A stretch of DNA of 64,000 nt from G963669295 sp963669295 (GTDB lineage: Bacteria; Bacteroidota; Bacteroidia; Flavobacteriales_D; CALLUQ01). The stretch is from assembly GCA_963669295.1 (NCBI GenBank), contig OY769938.1:2294001-2358000 (forward strand). The letters are read 5' to 3'. A program made the position numbers and the translations under genes. Below the pieces are notes generated by a model that did no database searches, was not told the DNA's origin, and was given only the letters and a program-made list of their open reading frames with translations. This document shows, one piece after another, positions 55,251-64,000 of this stretch. How positions within the stretch are numbered: position 1 is the stretch's first letter; every line of letters begins with the position of its first letter.

Positions 55251-56900
55251 ATGAAACATGTTACACAACGTTTTGGGGGAGGTGTTACCCTTACAAGTAA
55301 ACTTAAAGCTGGATTGGTAAGTTGCTCCTTCCTTGTTTCCAGTTGTATTGCAACGGCACAAAGTTGCATTCAGGTAGGCACAAGCTTTGATGAAGAAAAT
55401 GTTACTGAAGCGATTGCTACCAGTGATGGAGGAATGATGTTTTTAGGTTATTCATCTCCTAACGCTAATCAGATTTATTTGCGCAAGTTAAATCAAAATG
55501 GGGGTGCCGTATGGGGCATGAACTATACAAGAGTTGGGCAGGGATTACACAATGAAGCTTACGATATATTGGAAGATAACCAGGGTAACTATGTCCTTGT
55601 AGGTGAAACAAATAACGGTTCGTTTACGAATGAACCAGCACCGCATATCATGCGTGTTAGTAGCACAGGAACCTTCGATTGGTCAACAAAAATTACGGGA
55701 GATTGGGAGCGAGGGGAGTTGAAATCGGTAATTCAAACTAGCGATGATAACTATGTTGGGGTTGGTTACATAAAAAATCACTTTACTGGAGATTATGATA
55801 TTTACGTAGTGAAAGTAGATGGTAGTGGAAATGTGTTGTGGGATGCTTCTATTGGAGGAAGTGATGATGATTTTGGAAATAGCGTTGTAGTAACTGATAA
55901 TGGTGACTTACTCATTGCAGGAAGCACTACCTCCTTTTCAGGTGGGGGTTCATCAGACCTTTATATTACGTTGTTGAGTGGCGATGGTCAGCAATTGCTG
56001 AATACTAAAACGCTGGGTGGTTCCAATAGCGAATCGACGAAAGCATTGTACAAAACATCAAATGGCTATGTGTTATTGGGGCAAACCAATTCTTTTGGTG
56101 CAGGGACATACGATGTATATGTAGTTTTTTTAAATGGAGGGGGAAACATACAATCGACAGCTACTATTGGCGATGACAACCTTAATTATGCCACCAGTAT
56201 GTTGAGAGTAAATAGCGGTTATTTAATTGGCGGTCGGCACGATGGCATCAATATCGACAGCGATATGTTCATTACGCACATCGATAATTCAGGAACCGTG
56301 TTGAGTTCAAAAACAGTAGGCCTTGATGATAAAACAGATATAGGAGGATATTTGGTGAAGTTGAATAATAATAGCATTTCAATGGTTGGCTCTAGTGCCG
56401 ACATTGGGCCACCCTATGGCAATAAAGATGCTTTGTTGGCACAATTCGATCAAAATGGGAATACCTGTTGTGAATTGGACGACCTTGATTATGAAATAAA
56501 CAGTCCTGATGATGTAGAGTTTTCGGGGGGTGCTCGTTATGACCGTGAAGATACCAAAGGACATGCTCAGGTATTTGATGAATTTCCAGTGAATCAGGCT
56601 CAGGTGATATGCCCAACTGCTTCTTCTATAGCACTGATGAGCAGCACTAAGGAGTTAACGCTGGAAAAACCTATGGGCATTTACCCGAATCCAGCCAATG
56701 CCCAACTTACCATTTCGTTAGAGACGGTATCGTTGAATGCGGAGGTGAAAATTTATAATGCTATGGGGCAATTGGTGTTGGATGAAAAGATCAATAAGCA
56801 AAAAAACCAACTTGATGTTTCAATGCTAAGCAAAGGCACTTATGTTGTACAGTTGTACAACGATACAATTGAAACGAAATCGCTAGTGATTGAGCGTTAG
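55251..56900 (+). CDS. Secreted propeller-like protein with T9SS sorting domain
   Basis: The start at 55251 gives a signal-like N-terminus ending near CIATAQ; the frame from 55197 opens with GTG and is less likely. The body repeats a pattern T-S-D-G-G-x-x-x-G, x-Y-V-x-V-G-E-T-N, D-Y-D-I-Y-V-V-K-V-D-G-S-G, x-x-D-D-F-G-N-S-V-V-V-T-D, about 55 residues per unit, typical of beta-propeller/delta-60-type surface proteins. The end is a T9SS type A domain (GIYPNPANAQLTIS ... KGTYVVQLYN). Secreted to the cell surface. Ligand or role not visible. Confidence 0.8.
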   Translation: MKHVTQRFGGGVTLTSKLKAGLVSCSFLVSSCIATAQSCIQVGTSFDEENVTEAIATSDGGMMFLGYSSPNANQIYLRKLNQNGGAVWGMNYTRVGQGLHNEAYDILEDNQGNYVLVGETNNGSFTNEPAPHIMRVSSTGTFDWSTKITGDWERGELKSVIQTSDDNYVGVGYIKNHFTGDYDIYVVKVDGSGNVLWDASIGGSDDDFGNSVVVTDNGDLLIAGSTTSFSGGGSSDLYITLLSGDGQQLLNTKTLGGSNSESTKALYKTSNGYVLLGQTNSFGAGTYDVYVVFLNGGGNIQSTATIGDDNLNYATSMLRVNSGYLIGGRHDGINIDSDMFITHIDNSGTVLSSKTVGLDDKTDIGGYLVKLNNNSISMVGSSADIGPPYGNKDALLAQFDQNGNTCCELDDLDYEINSPDDVEFSGGARYDREDTKGHAQVFDEFPVNQAQVICPTASSIALMSSTKELTLEKPMGIYPNPANAQLTISLETVSLNAEVKIYNAMGQLVLDEKINKQKNQLDVSMLSKGTYVVQLYNDTIETKSLVIER

Positions 56901-56921
56901 CCTATAATTTGTTGCTATTTA

Positions 56922-56955
56922 GTCTCCAGGAATTCACTCCTGGAGGCTTTTTTTT
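56922..56955 (+). terminator. Rho-independent terminator
   Basis: The stem ctccagga / tcctggag with a 6-nt loop and a T tract follows the propeller-like gene. Confidence 0.9.
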
Positions 56956-57013
56956 GTTATGTTTTGAGGTGCTATAAATTGGTGAAATGGTATGCGTGAC
57001 GCTTAAATATTAT

Positions 57014-57021
57014 TATCTTTG
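57014..57021 (+). promoter_or_regulatory. Candidate -7 box (TATCTTTG) for surface-protein genes
   Basis: An exact TAnnTTTG, 158 nt before the adhesin gene, leaving a long leader. No TTTG at the right upstream distance. Confidence 0.35.
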
Positions 57022-57179
57022 CTTTCTGTTGCGGGAAACTACTGCCTGAAGGTCAGTGGTTTTTGGGTAAAAATGGGTCAATGAAATTTCGTCACCTTAA
57101 ATCGGGATTTCATCCATTTTATTTTTTTTAAGAAACTTAAAGCATTAGTATTACCAGTCTGTTACACAAACCTATTATC

Positions 57180-59078
57180 ATGAAAAGAATCTTCTACTCA
57201 TTCAGTGCGTTATTATTTTTACTAATGATTACTCCCTTTGGTTTTTCACAAACGGCCAACGAGACATTGGGTTCCGGTGCCGGGGGCAATTTAACCACTG
57301 GTGACTACAACACTTTTTTAGGCGACTCAGCAGGTTACAACAACTCTTCGGGATCGAACAACACGTTTGTAGGAGAGCAAGCTGGTTACAGCATGTTAAC
57401 CCAGTTTGACTTAACGTTTATAGGCCAGGATGCTGGTCGTAACAGTACCACTGGTACTGATAACGTGATTATCGGTAAACAAGCCGGGTTGGTGAATACA
57501 GGAACCGATGTGGTAATTATTGGAGTACACGCAGGTATTGCCAACCAAAGTGGAGCTGATGTAGTCTTCATTGGCGAGGAATGTGGATACAGCAACACCA
57601 GTGGTGATGACTTAACGTTTGTAGGAGAAGATGCAGGTTACAACAATACGACTGCCTCAGACAACACATTTATAGGCTCTACGGCAGGGAGAACCAACAC
57701 AACAGGATACAGAAATACCTTTGTAGGCAACGAAGCGGGTTATGACAATACTGATGGCCATCACAACACAGCGTTGGGTGATTCAGCAATGACCGACTGT
57801 GGAGCAGGTTACTACAATACGATGATCGGAGCTGCCGCAGGTGCAGCTACCGAGCATGGCGATATGAACACCTTTGTAGGAGCTTATTGCGGATGGGATA
57901 ACAACCGGACCAACACCACTTCCACCTCTAACAGGAATACTTACATGGGGTTTGTGGCGGGTTACTCTAACCGTAACGGTAGCGATAACGTAGGTATTGG
58001 CGCTTATGCCGACTTTGATAATACGAACTCCTCGAGATGTACTTACGTAGGAGCTGACACTTATGCAGGAACGAATGATATTACGATTTATGGTTACAAC
58101 GCTTATGCAAACAGCCAGTATGCAACTGTATTTGGAGAAGAATCAGCGGTAGTTAACAATGCTATTGGCGCCATATCGATGGGTTATAACTTCGACATTA
58201 CCAACGGTGGAGGCAAGGGCGATTATGCGATTGGCATAGGTTATGGAGGTTCGATCCAGGATGACAGGACGATAGCGATAGGTTACCAGGCGAGTGGTCC
58301 AGCGGGCTCTTACAGCAGTGTAGGCATTGGTTACCAAACCTCATTGAACGACAGTAATGGGGTAGCAATAGGTACCACAGCTACGATTGGTTCAGGAGGT
58401 AGTAGAGGAGTAGCGATCGGCAATGGCACGAGTGTAACAGGCGATGCCGGTATAGCGATAGGTAATGGCGCTACTGTAAGTGGTGCGAACTCGATAGCGA
58501 TTGGTGAGGGGGGATCCTTGTCGGCCTCTAACGAAGTATTTATTGGGAACAGCAGCCATACCTCTATAGGTGGCACAGTGAACTGGACGGCTACCTCAGA
58601 TGGACGTTTCAAGCACAATGTAAAAGAGAATGTACCAGGGTTGACTTTCATCAACCAGTTGCGGCCTGTAACCTACAACTACAAGACTGCCGACATGCAC
58701 GACTTCAACAGTGTTGAAATACCCGATGGGGTGAAACAATTGATGTTGAACAAGAACAAGATTCAATACACCGGATTCATAGCTCAGGAGGTAGAAGCGA
58801 CAGCGAACAACTTAGGCTTTAGCTTTAGTGGAGTTAAGGTACCAGACAACCCTGATACGGGGATGTATGGGTTACGGTATGCCGAGTTTGTGGTACCGCT
58901 GGTGAAGGCGGTACAGGAATTGGATCAGAAGGTGAAAGACCAACAAGAGACCATCAGTGAGCAACAGGAGCTGATTAAGAACTACGAAGAAGCGTTGTTG
59001 GAGATCAACAAGAAATTAGAAACGATAGAAGTGAAGGTGGATGCGAACACCTCCCGGGTGACAGAAGCGAAGCAATAA
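57180..59078 (+). CDS. YadA-like repeat adhesin with S74 chaperone domain
   Basis: The 632-residue protein has a signal peptide, then about 25 repeats of ~14-21 residues of the type N-T-F-L-G-D-S-A-G-Y-N-N-S-S-G and later A-I-G-x-G-Y/A-I-G-N-G, which are YadA-head-like beta-roll repeats. At the C-terminus comes an intramolecular chaperone/peptidase S74 domain (SDGRFKHNV, FINQLRPVTYNY, IQYTGFIAQEVEA, YAEFVVPLVKAVQELD) followed by a trimeric coiled coil. S74 domains self-cleave with a Ser/Lys dyad after trimerisation. The protein probably forms a surface trimeric fibre. It is followed after 33 nt by the giant T9SS gene, a likely operon. Confidence 0.85.
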   Translation: MKRIFYSFSALLFLLMITPFGFSQTANETLGSGAGGNLTTGDYNTFLGDSAGYNNSSGSNNTFVGEQAGYSMLTQFDLTFIGQDAGRNSTTGTDNVIIGKQAGLVNTGTDVVIIGVHAGIANQSGADVVFIGEECGYSNTSGDDLTFVGEDAGYNNTTASDNTFIGSTAGRTNTTGYRNTFVGNEAGYDNTDGHHNTALGDSAMTDCGAGYYNTMIGAAAGAATEHGDMNTFVGAYCGWDNNRTNTTSTSNRNTYMGFVAGYSNRNGSDNVGIGAYADFDNTNSSRCTYVGADTYAGTNDITIYGYNAYANSQYATVFGEESAVVNNAIGAISMGYNFDITNGGGKGDYAIGIGYGGSIQDDRTIAIGYQASGPAGSYSSVGIGYQTSLNDSNGVAIGTTATIGSGGSRGVAIGNGTSVTGDAGIAIGNGATVSGANSIAIGEGGSLSASNEVFIGNSSHTSIGGTVNWTATSDGRFKHNVKENVPGLTFINQLRPVTYNYKTADMHDFNSVEIPDGVKQLMLNKNKIQYTGFIAQEVEATANNLGFSFSGVKVPDNPDTGMYGLRYAEFVVPLVKAVQELDQKVKDQQETISEQQELIKNYEEALLEINKKLETIEVKVDANTSRVTEAKQ

Positions 59079-59111
59079 GACAACCGACGTTTAACCTTAA
59101 AACAAAAGACT

Positions 59112-62100
59112 ATGCGTTGGTTAACAAATCAATACATAAATGCTGGCGTAACGCTGTTGCTGGGCCTGATGAGTACGCTAGGGTACTCCCAGGTTACGGC
59201 CAATGGCAGTGAAACGTTGGTGAACACCACAACAGCGGACAATCAGCAGCGTCCTGAGATGGCGATGGACACCTCGGGCAACTACGTGGTGGTTTGGGAG
59301 AGTCACCTAGAAGATGGTGATGATTATGGGATATATGCCCAGTTGTACAACAGTGATGGGACGACCAATGGTGGTCAAATCACAATCAGCCAAACCACAG
59401 CGGGAGCACAACGATCACCAGATGTAGACATGGATGACAATGGCGACTTCACGGTAGTTTGGATGAGCTATGGAGAAGACAATGATGGTTGGGGCGTTTA
59501 TGCCCGACGATACAACAGTGATGGTACAGCGAAGGCGAATGATTGGCGGGTGAACTCTACTCAAACGGGCAACCAAATGCACCCGAGGGTGGCGGTAGAT
59601 GATGATGGTGACATTTGGTTTGTATGGAGTGATGATGATGGCGATGGTTTTGGGGTGAGAGGACGACATTACACCAGTGCAGGAGCAGCGACGTCATCAC
59701 CATATTGGATCAATACTACAACAGCGGGCCACCAGGCACATCCTGATATTGCTTGTGATGCGAATGGCAACTTTACCGTAGTCTGGCAATCGCACGGTCA
59801 GGATGGAGATGGGAAGGGCATTTTTGCTCAACAGTTTGACAATACCCGCACGATGGTAGGCAGTGAATTCCAGGTGAATGCTACCACTGCAGAGAACCAA
59901 CAGGAGCCCAGCATAGCCATGGACGATGCAGGGAACTTTATGGTTACTTGGACCAGCTACAACCAGGATGGAGATCATCATGGTATATACGGACAGATTT
60001 ATAATAGCAGTGCTAGTGTTACGGTGAGTGAGTTTGCTGTAAACACAACCACGACAAATTCACAAGATCATCCTTCGGTATCTGTTATTGAGAGTGGTAA
60101 TTACACAGTGGCCTGGACCAGTTGGGCTCAGGATGGTGATAAAGGAGGGGTATACACCCGGAGTTTCCAGTCTGATGGCAATGAATACCAGGCTGAGGAG
60201 CTGGTGAATACTCGAACGAATGATTACCAACAATTCCCAACGGTAGGAGGTAGAGAACAAGCCACCAACATGGCCATTGCATGGCAGGATGGATTAAGAA
60301 ACTCTGCAAGCACCAACGATGGGGGCAACTATGGAGTGTATGTACAAAATTATGGTGCGGCTGATGTGACTCCACCTAACGCAGTTTGCCAGGACATTAC
60401 AGTATACCTTGATGGAACGGGTAATGCCAGCATTACGACAGGAGACATTGACAACGGTAGTACCGATAACATTGGCATTACCAGCTACTCATTAGACATC
60501 AGCAGTTTTACTTGTGCAGAGGTGGGAGCTAATACCGTTACTTTAACGGTAGAAGATGCTGCTGCCAACAGCGATAACTGTACAGCAACAGTTACTGTAG
60601 TAGATTCTACATCACCAACAGCAGTATGCCAGGACATTACAGTATACCTTGATGGAGCGGGTAGCGCTACCATCACTGCAGGGGATGTTGATGGTGGAAG
60701 TACCGACAATTGTGCGGTTACCGCTCAGTCATTAGATGTGAGCAGCTTTACTTGTGCAAACATTGGAGTGAATGTAGTTACTTTAACGGTAGAAGATGCT
60801 GCTACCAATAGTGACAATTGTACTGCCAATGTAACTGTAGCTGATACGACTTCTCCAACAGCAGTTTGTCAGAACATTACCGTTTACCTTGATGGAACAG
60901 GTAATGCAAGCATTACGGCAGCAGACATTGATAACGGTAGCACCGACAATTGTGGTGCAGTAAGCCTAAGTGCCGACATTACCGCTTTTACTTGCGCTAA
61001 CGTAGGTGCCAATAATGTTACCTTAACTGCAGACGATGGTAATGGCAACACCAGCCAGTGTGTGGCGGTAGTAACGGTGTCAGATACCGTTTCACCAACA
61101 GCCGTATGCCAAAATATTACCGTATACCTTGACGGAGCAGGTAATGCAAGTATTACTGCTGCCGATATTGATAACGGTAGTACTGATAACTGTGGTGCAG
61201 TTAATTTAAGTGCCGACATTACTGCCTTTACTTGTGCTAATATTGGTGCCAACAATGTAACACTAACGGCAACCGATAACGATAGCAATACCAGCCAATG
61301 TGTGGCGGTGGTCACTGTACAAGATACTGTATCACCAACAGCAGTTTGTCAAAATATTACGGCTTATTTAGATGGTACTGGTAACGTTACAATTGTAGCA
61401 GCCGACATTGATAATGGCAGCACCGACAATTGTGGTTCGGTGAGTTTAAGTGCAAGCCAAACGACCTTTACCTGTGCTAATACAGGAGCTAACAACGTGA
61501 CCTTGACAGTAGATGATGGTAATGGGAACAGTGCCCAATGCGTGGCAGTGGTAACGGTATCTGATACTGTTTCTCCTACTGTGAGTGGTTGCCCAGCAGA
61601 TATCTTTATCAATACTAACAATGTGGGATGTACAGGCATTGCTACGTGGATCACCCCAACAGGTAATGATAATTGTGGTACCCCTTCTTCAAGTTCAACT
61701 CATAATTCAGGAGATGTATTTCCAGTTGGAGTAACTACAGTAACCTACACCTTTACAGATGGATCGGGCAATACTACCCTTTGCACCTTTGATGTTACGG
61801 TTACCAATGACCTGGCGATGACTGCTTCTTCCACAGATGTATTGTGCAATGGCAATTCTGATGGAACAGCATCAGCCTTGCCTACTGGAGGCACATCACC
61901 ATATACCTACGATTGGGACAATGATGGCACTGGAGATTTTGATGATCCTCAAACCATCAATGGATTAATTGCCGGAACCTATAATATAACAGTGCAAGAT
62001 GCTAATGGTTGTACCGTTGCAGATGTGGCGGTTGTGTCAGAACCTGCGTCTGCATTGTCAGCAACTACTTCATCTACCGATGAGACTTGTGCCACGAATG

Positions 62101-63446
62101 ACGGAACAGCTACAGCAACTCCAGCAGGAGGTACAGCACCATATACCTATTCATGGGATGATCCAGGTGCGCAAACCACTGCTACAGCAACTGGCTTGGC
62201 CAATGGAAATTACAATGTTACTGTAACCGATGCCAACGGATGTAATGTGGTTGAATCGGTAACGGTATTCTACAATTGTGGTGGAACCAAGTTAAGAGAT
62301 TACGACTGTGGTTCTACACTACCCACTTTCGATAAATATTTCTATGCAGATCAGGTAAGTGGTGCAGATGCCTATGAGTGGGAGTTGATGGATTACGATG
62401 ATAATTCCATTTATACCTGGATCAATTATGTAAACCACAGTGCCAAAATGATTTATTTCTCTGGTACAACGTATGGTAAAACATACCGTGTAAGAGTACG
62501 TGCTCGTGTTGGTGGTGTTTGGGGAACATTGGGTGTTCCATGTGATTTGAGTACACCTGCAGTAACCCTCACTCAATTGCGTGCTTACGATTGTAACTCT
62601 ACTTTGAATTCCATGACGCAGTATTTCTATGCAGACGCAGTAACTGGAGCTTCGGCATACGAGTTTGAGTTGACCGACACCGACGACTTTACGGTGTACA
62701 ACTGGACCAACTACAACAATCGCTCAGCACAGATGTCATTAATTTCAGGAACCACCACTAATAAAACGTACGATGTTCGTGTGCGTGCATTAGTGGGGGG
62801 GACATGGACTTCGTATGGTACTACCTGTCAGTTGACCACTCCAGGTATTCCATTAACGCAGTTGAAAACTCAGTACTGTGGTTTAACACTACCCTCGTTC
62901 AACTACTTGTTCCTTTGTTATCCAGTACCGGGTGTAACCGACTTCGAGTGGGAATTCTACGATACGAATACCATGACAACGGAATACTATGTAAAAGGGA
63001 ACAACAATGAGGGTATGATTATGAATCTATTGAGCAATCCGCAAATCAATACCACTTATGAGGTGCGTGTGCGTGCACAAGTTGGAGGTACCTGGGGTGC
63101 ATTTGGCCCAATGTGTTTATTGCACACCGGACCTAACGCTATGGCTCCGCAGGGGGATGGAGAGCAAGCACACCGCTTCGATCCTCAACAGTTAATGGAG
63201 CGGGAAGAAATCAGTATCCTTATTTATCCTAATCCTGCGCGCGATCAGTTTACCTTAGGGTTGAAAGAAATCGATGAAAATACGATGTTACGTATCTTCA
63301 ATGGTATGGGACAAATAGTGGTAGAACAACGCATCACTACCCTTAATGAAACGATCAATATTTCAACATTGGCCAACGGTATATATACCATTCAAGTGGC
63401 CAGTAAAAACAATGTAATCGCTGACAAACTATTGATTGAACGTTAA
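59112..63446 (+). CDS. Giant T9SS surface protein with HYR-like and SprB repeats
   Basis: 1444 residues. After a signal peptide (ends YSQ) come six or seven ~56-residue repeats (TTTADNQQRPEMAMDTSGNYVVVW pattern, 59209-60350). Next are five 80-residue HYR-like repeats with two Cys each (CQDITVYLDGTGNASI ... TSQCVAVVTV; 60381-61580). A further HYR-like unit, two SprB-type repeats (TDVLCNGNSDGTASALPTGG), three ~93-residue fibronectin-like repeats (62287-63125) and a T9SS type A domain (IYPNPARDQF ... ANGIYTIQV) complete it. SprB-like repeats suggest an adhesin or gliding-motility-type surface filament. Cotranscribed with the S74 adhesin. Confidence 0.88.
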   Translation: MRWLTNQYINAGVTLLLGLMSTLGYSQVTANGSETLVNTTTADNQQRPEMAMDTSGNYVVVWESHLEDGDDYGIYAQLYNSDGTTNGGQITISQTTAGAQRSPDVDMDDNGDFTVVWMSYGEDNDGWGVYARRYNSDGTAKANDWRVNSTQTGNQMHPRVAVDDDGDIWFVWSDDDGDGFGVRGRHYTSAGAATSSPYWINTTTAGHQAHPDIACDANGNFTVVWQSHGQDGDGKGIFAQQFDNTRTMVGSEFQVNATTAENQQEPSIAMDDAGNFMVTWTSYNQDGDHHGIYGQIYNSSASVTVSEFAVNTTTTNSQDHPSVSVIESGNYTVAWTSWAQDGDKGGVYTRSFQSDGNEYQAEELVNTRTNDYQQFPTVGGREQATNMAIAWQDGLRNSASTNDGGNYGVYVQNYGAADVTPPNAVCQDITVYLDGTGNASITTGDIDNGSTDNIGITSYSLDISSFTCAEVGANTVTLTVEDAAANSDNCTATVTVVDSTSPTAVCQDITVYLDGAGSATITAGDVDGGSTDNCAVTAQSLDVSSFTCANIGVNVVTLTVEDAATNSDNCTANVTVADTTSPTAVCQNITVYLDGTGNASITAADIDNGSTDNCGAVSLSADITAFTCANVGANNVTLTADDGNGNTSQCVAVVTVSDTVSPTAVCQNITVYLDGAGNASITAADIDNGSTDNCGAVNLSADITAFTCANIGANNVTLTATDNDSNTSQCVAVVTVQDTVSPTAVCQNITAYLDGTGNVTIVAADIDNGSTDNCGSVSLSASQTTFTCANTGANNVTLTVDDGNGNSAQCVAVVTVSDTVSPTVSGCPADIFINTNNVGCTGIATWITPTGNDNCGTPSSSSTHNSGDVFPVGVTTVTYTFTDGSGNTTLCTFDVTVTNDLAMTASSTDVLCNGNSDGTASALPTGGTSPYTYDWDNDGTGDFDDPQTINGLIAGTYNITVQDANGCTVADVAVVSEPASALSATTSSTDETCATNDGTATATPAGGTAPYTYSWDDPGAQTTATATGLANGNYNVTVTDANGCNVVESVTVFYNCGGTKLRDYDCGSTLPTFDKYFYADQVSGADAYEWELMDYDDNSIYTWINYVNHSAKMIYFSGTTYGKTYRVRVRARVGGVWGTLGVPCDLSTPAVTLTQLRAYDCNSTLNSMTQYFYADAVTGASAYEFELTDTDDFTVYNWTNYNNRSAQMSLISGTTTNKTYDVRVRALVGGTWTSYGTTCQLTTPGIPLTQLKTQYCGLTLPSFNYLFLCYPVPGVTDFEWEFYDTNTMTTEYYVKGNNNEGMIMNLLSNPQINTTYEVRVRAQVGGTWGAFGPMCLLHTGPNAMAPQGDGEQAHRFDPQQLMEREEISILIYPNPARDQFTLGLKEIDENTMLRIFNGMGQIVVEQRITTLNETINISTLANGIYTIQVASKNNVIADKLLIER
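60381..61580 (+). repeat. Five tandem 240-bp repeats in the T9SS surface gene
   Basis: Units begin at 60381, 60621, 60861, 61101 and 61341, each exactly 240 bp (80 codons). The starts read gcagtttgccaggac or close variants. Units 3, 4 and 5 are most alike, which points to recent duplication or recombination. Confidence 0.9.
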
Positions 63447-63469
63447 CGTAAAGCAATAACAATTTGAAA

Positions 63470-63498
63470 CCTCCTGATCAGTCAGGAGGTTTTTTTTA
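63470..63498 (+). terminator. Rho-independent terminator
   Basis: The stem cctcctga / tcaggagg with a 4-nt loop and nine T residues follows the surface-protein gene. Confidence 0.92.
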
Positions 63499-63520
63499 TT
63501 GTAAATCTTATCTTTAATAG

Positions 63521-64000
63521 ATGAGACTGCTATGTTTTACCGTATTTATTGTGTTATTTCATATGGGTGCTTCAGGTCAGGAAATGGATTCGTTGCTTAA
63601 CGTGTGGAATGACACTTCAAAACCAGATTCACTTCGATTTAAAGCTATTAATGAGTTGTCGTGGATGACAACACGTATAAATCCTCAAAAGGCAGAAGAG
63701 CTGGCTAGGGAACAAATGGCCTATGCACAAGAAAAAGGAGAGGAAAAATACGTAGCAAAGGCATTGGGTACTATTGCTGTTACCTTTTGGGCAAGAGGCG
63801 ATTTTGATACTGCTCTTGAATATGGGTTGCAACGGCTCAATATTGAGCAAGAGCTAAACGATTCTTCGGGCCTCGCTAAGGCATATGGTAATTTGGGGCT
63901 TTATTACAGTGATAAAGGAGACAACCTTCGAGCATTTGATTATTACCAACAAGCGGTACAAATTGAAGAAGCGTTAGGCGATAGCTTAAGCATGGCGGGA
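63521..64000 (+). CDS. TPR protein, N-terminal part (cut by window end)
   Basis: The ATG at 63521 starts a protein with a signal peptide (MRLLCFTVFIVLFHMGASGQ) followed by TPRs (ALGTIAVTFWARGDFDTALEYGLQ, YGNLGLYYSDKGDNLRAFDYY). 160 residues lie in the window and the frame is still open at 64000. It resembles the N-terminal parts of the TPR regulator and TPR kinase at 43917 and 52532, so the missing part is probably a membrane segment and an output domain. TATCTTTA lies 5 nt before the ATG. Confidence 0.75.
   Translation, partial: MRLLCFTVFIVLFHMGASGQEMDSLLNVWNDTSKPDSLRFKAINELSWMTTRINPQKAEELAREQMAYAQEKGEEKYVAKALGTIAVTFWARGDFDTALEYGLQRLNIEQELNDSSGLAKAYGNLGLYYSDKGDNLRAFDYYQQAVQIEEALGDSLSMAG

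Noticed and set aside
60884..61315. Antisense open frame within the 240-bp repeats
   Set aside because: It reflects the repeated coding sequence of the surface-protein gene on the other strand.
1..64000. CRISPR arrays
   Set aside because: No run of short direct repeats with unique spacers was seen; all short repeats lie in coding repeats or terminators.

Overview
The window comes from a member of the Bacteroidota, most likely a marine-type flavobacterial or cytophagal lineage. Five proteins carry, or resemble proteins with, type IX secretion (T9SS) C-terminal sorting domains. Several promoters fit the Bacteroidota pattern TTTG-N19/20-TAnnTTTG, for example upstream of the tRNA at 20624 and the lipoprotein at 7456. 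SprB-type repeats, DUF6150, an alpha-2-macroglobulin without the usual PbpC partner, and LytTR signalling all fit. I cannot name the genus.

Left chromosomal block (1-20.7 kb). It holds the end of an FAD oxidoreductase gene, a small DUF6150 repeat protein, a very large alpha-2-macroglobulin (thioester CAEQ), and a lipoprotein. On the minus strand follow a PNGase F/LamG-like T9SS protein, a GT39 membrane glycosyltransferase, a MuiA/DUF4139 protein and an oligopeptide-binding lipoprotein. A secreted protein and methylmalonyl-CoA epimerase come next. A three-gene minus-strand operon (HAD phosphatase, mtnA, class II aldolase) looks like salvage of methylthioadenosine and/or 5'-deoxyadenosine. The block ends at a CAU-anticodon tRNA with its own promoter.

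Mobile island (about 20.69-43.38 kb). A visibly AT-richer segment starts at the tRNA 3' end and ends at a second copy of its last 8 bases (gggcccac), next to a tyrosine recombinase, an excisionase-like gene and a small coiled-coil gene. Its main cargo is a seven-gene overlapping minus-strand operon: HTH regulator, DUF4007 protein (SspB-like), large P-loop ATPase (SspC-like), PAPS-reductase/DndC-like PP-loop enzyme (SspD-like), an unrecognised winged-helix-like protein, an AAA ATPase and a PIN-like nuclease. A GHKL (Hsp90-type) ATPase and a small charged protein converge on it. I read this as a single-strand DNA phosphorothioation defence locus of SspBCD type with a non-SspE effector set. The rest of the island carries a minimal family-A-polymerase-like protein, a run of small unknown genes, a MORN-repeat operon divergent from a regulator, and an Abi-like gene.

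Right chromosomal block (43.4-64 kb). It starts with a pair of 89-bp terminator-bearing repeats spaced exactly 180 bp apart. Then come a TPR/HTH regulator, a secreted beta-propeller protein, a DUF4157 protein with a caspase/CHAT-like C-terminus, a small membrane protein, a SulP transporter and a PAP2 phosphatase. A histidine kinase/LytTR pair and three large surface proteins follow: a T9SS propeller-like protein, a YadA-like/S74 adhesin, and a 1444-residue repeat protein with five exact 240-bp repeats. A TPR protein is cut by the window end.
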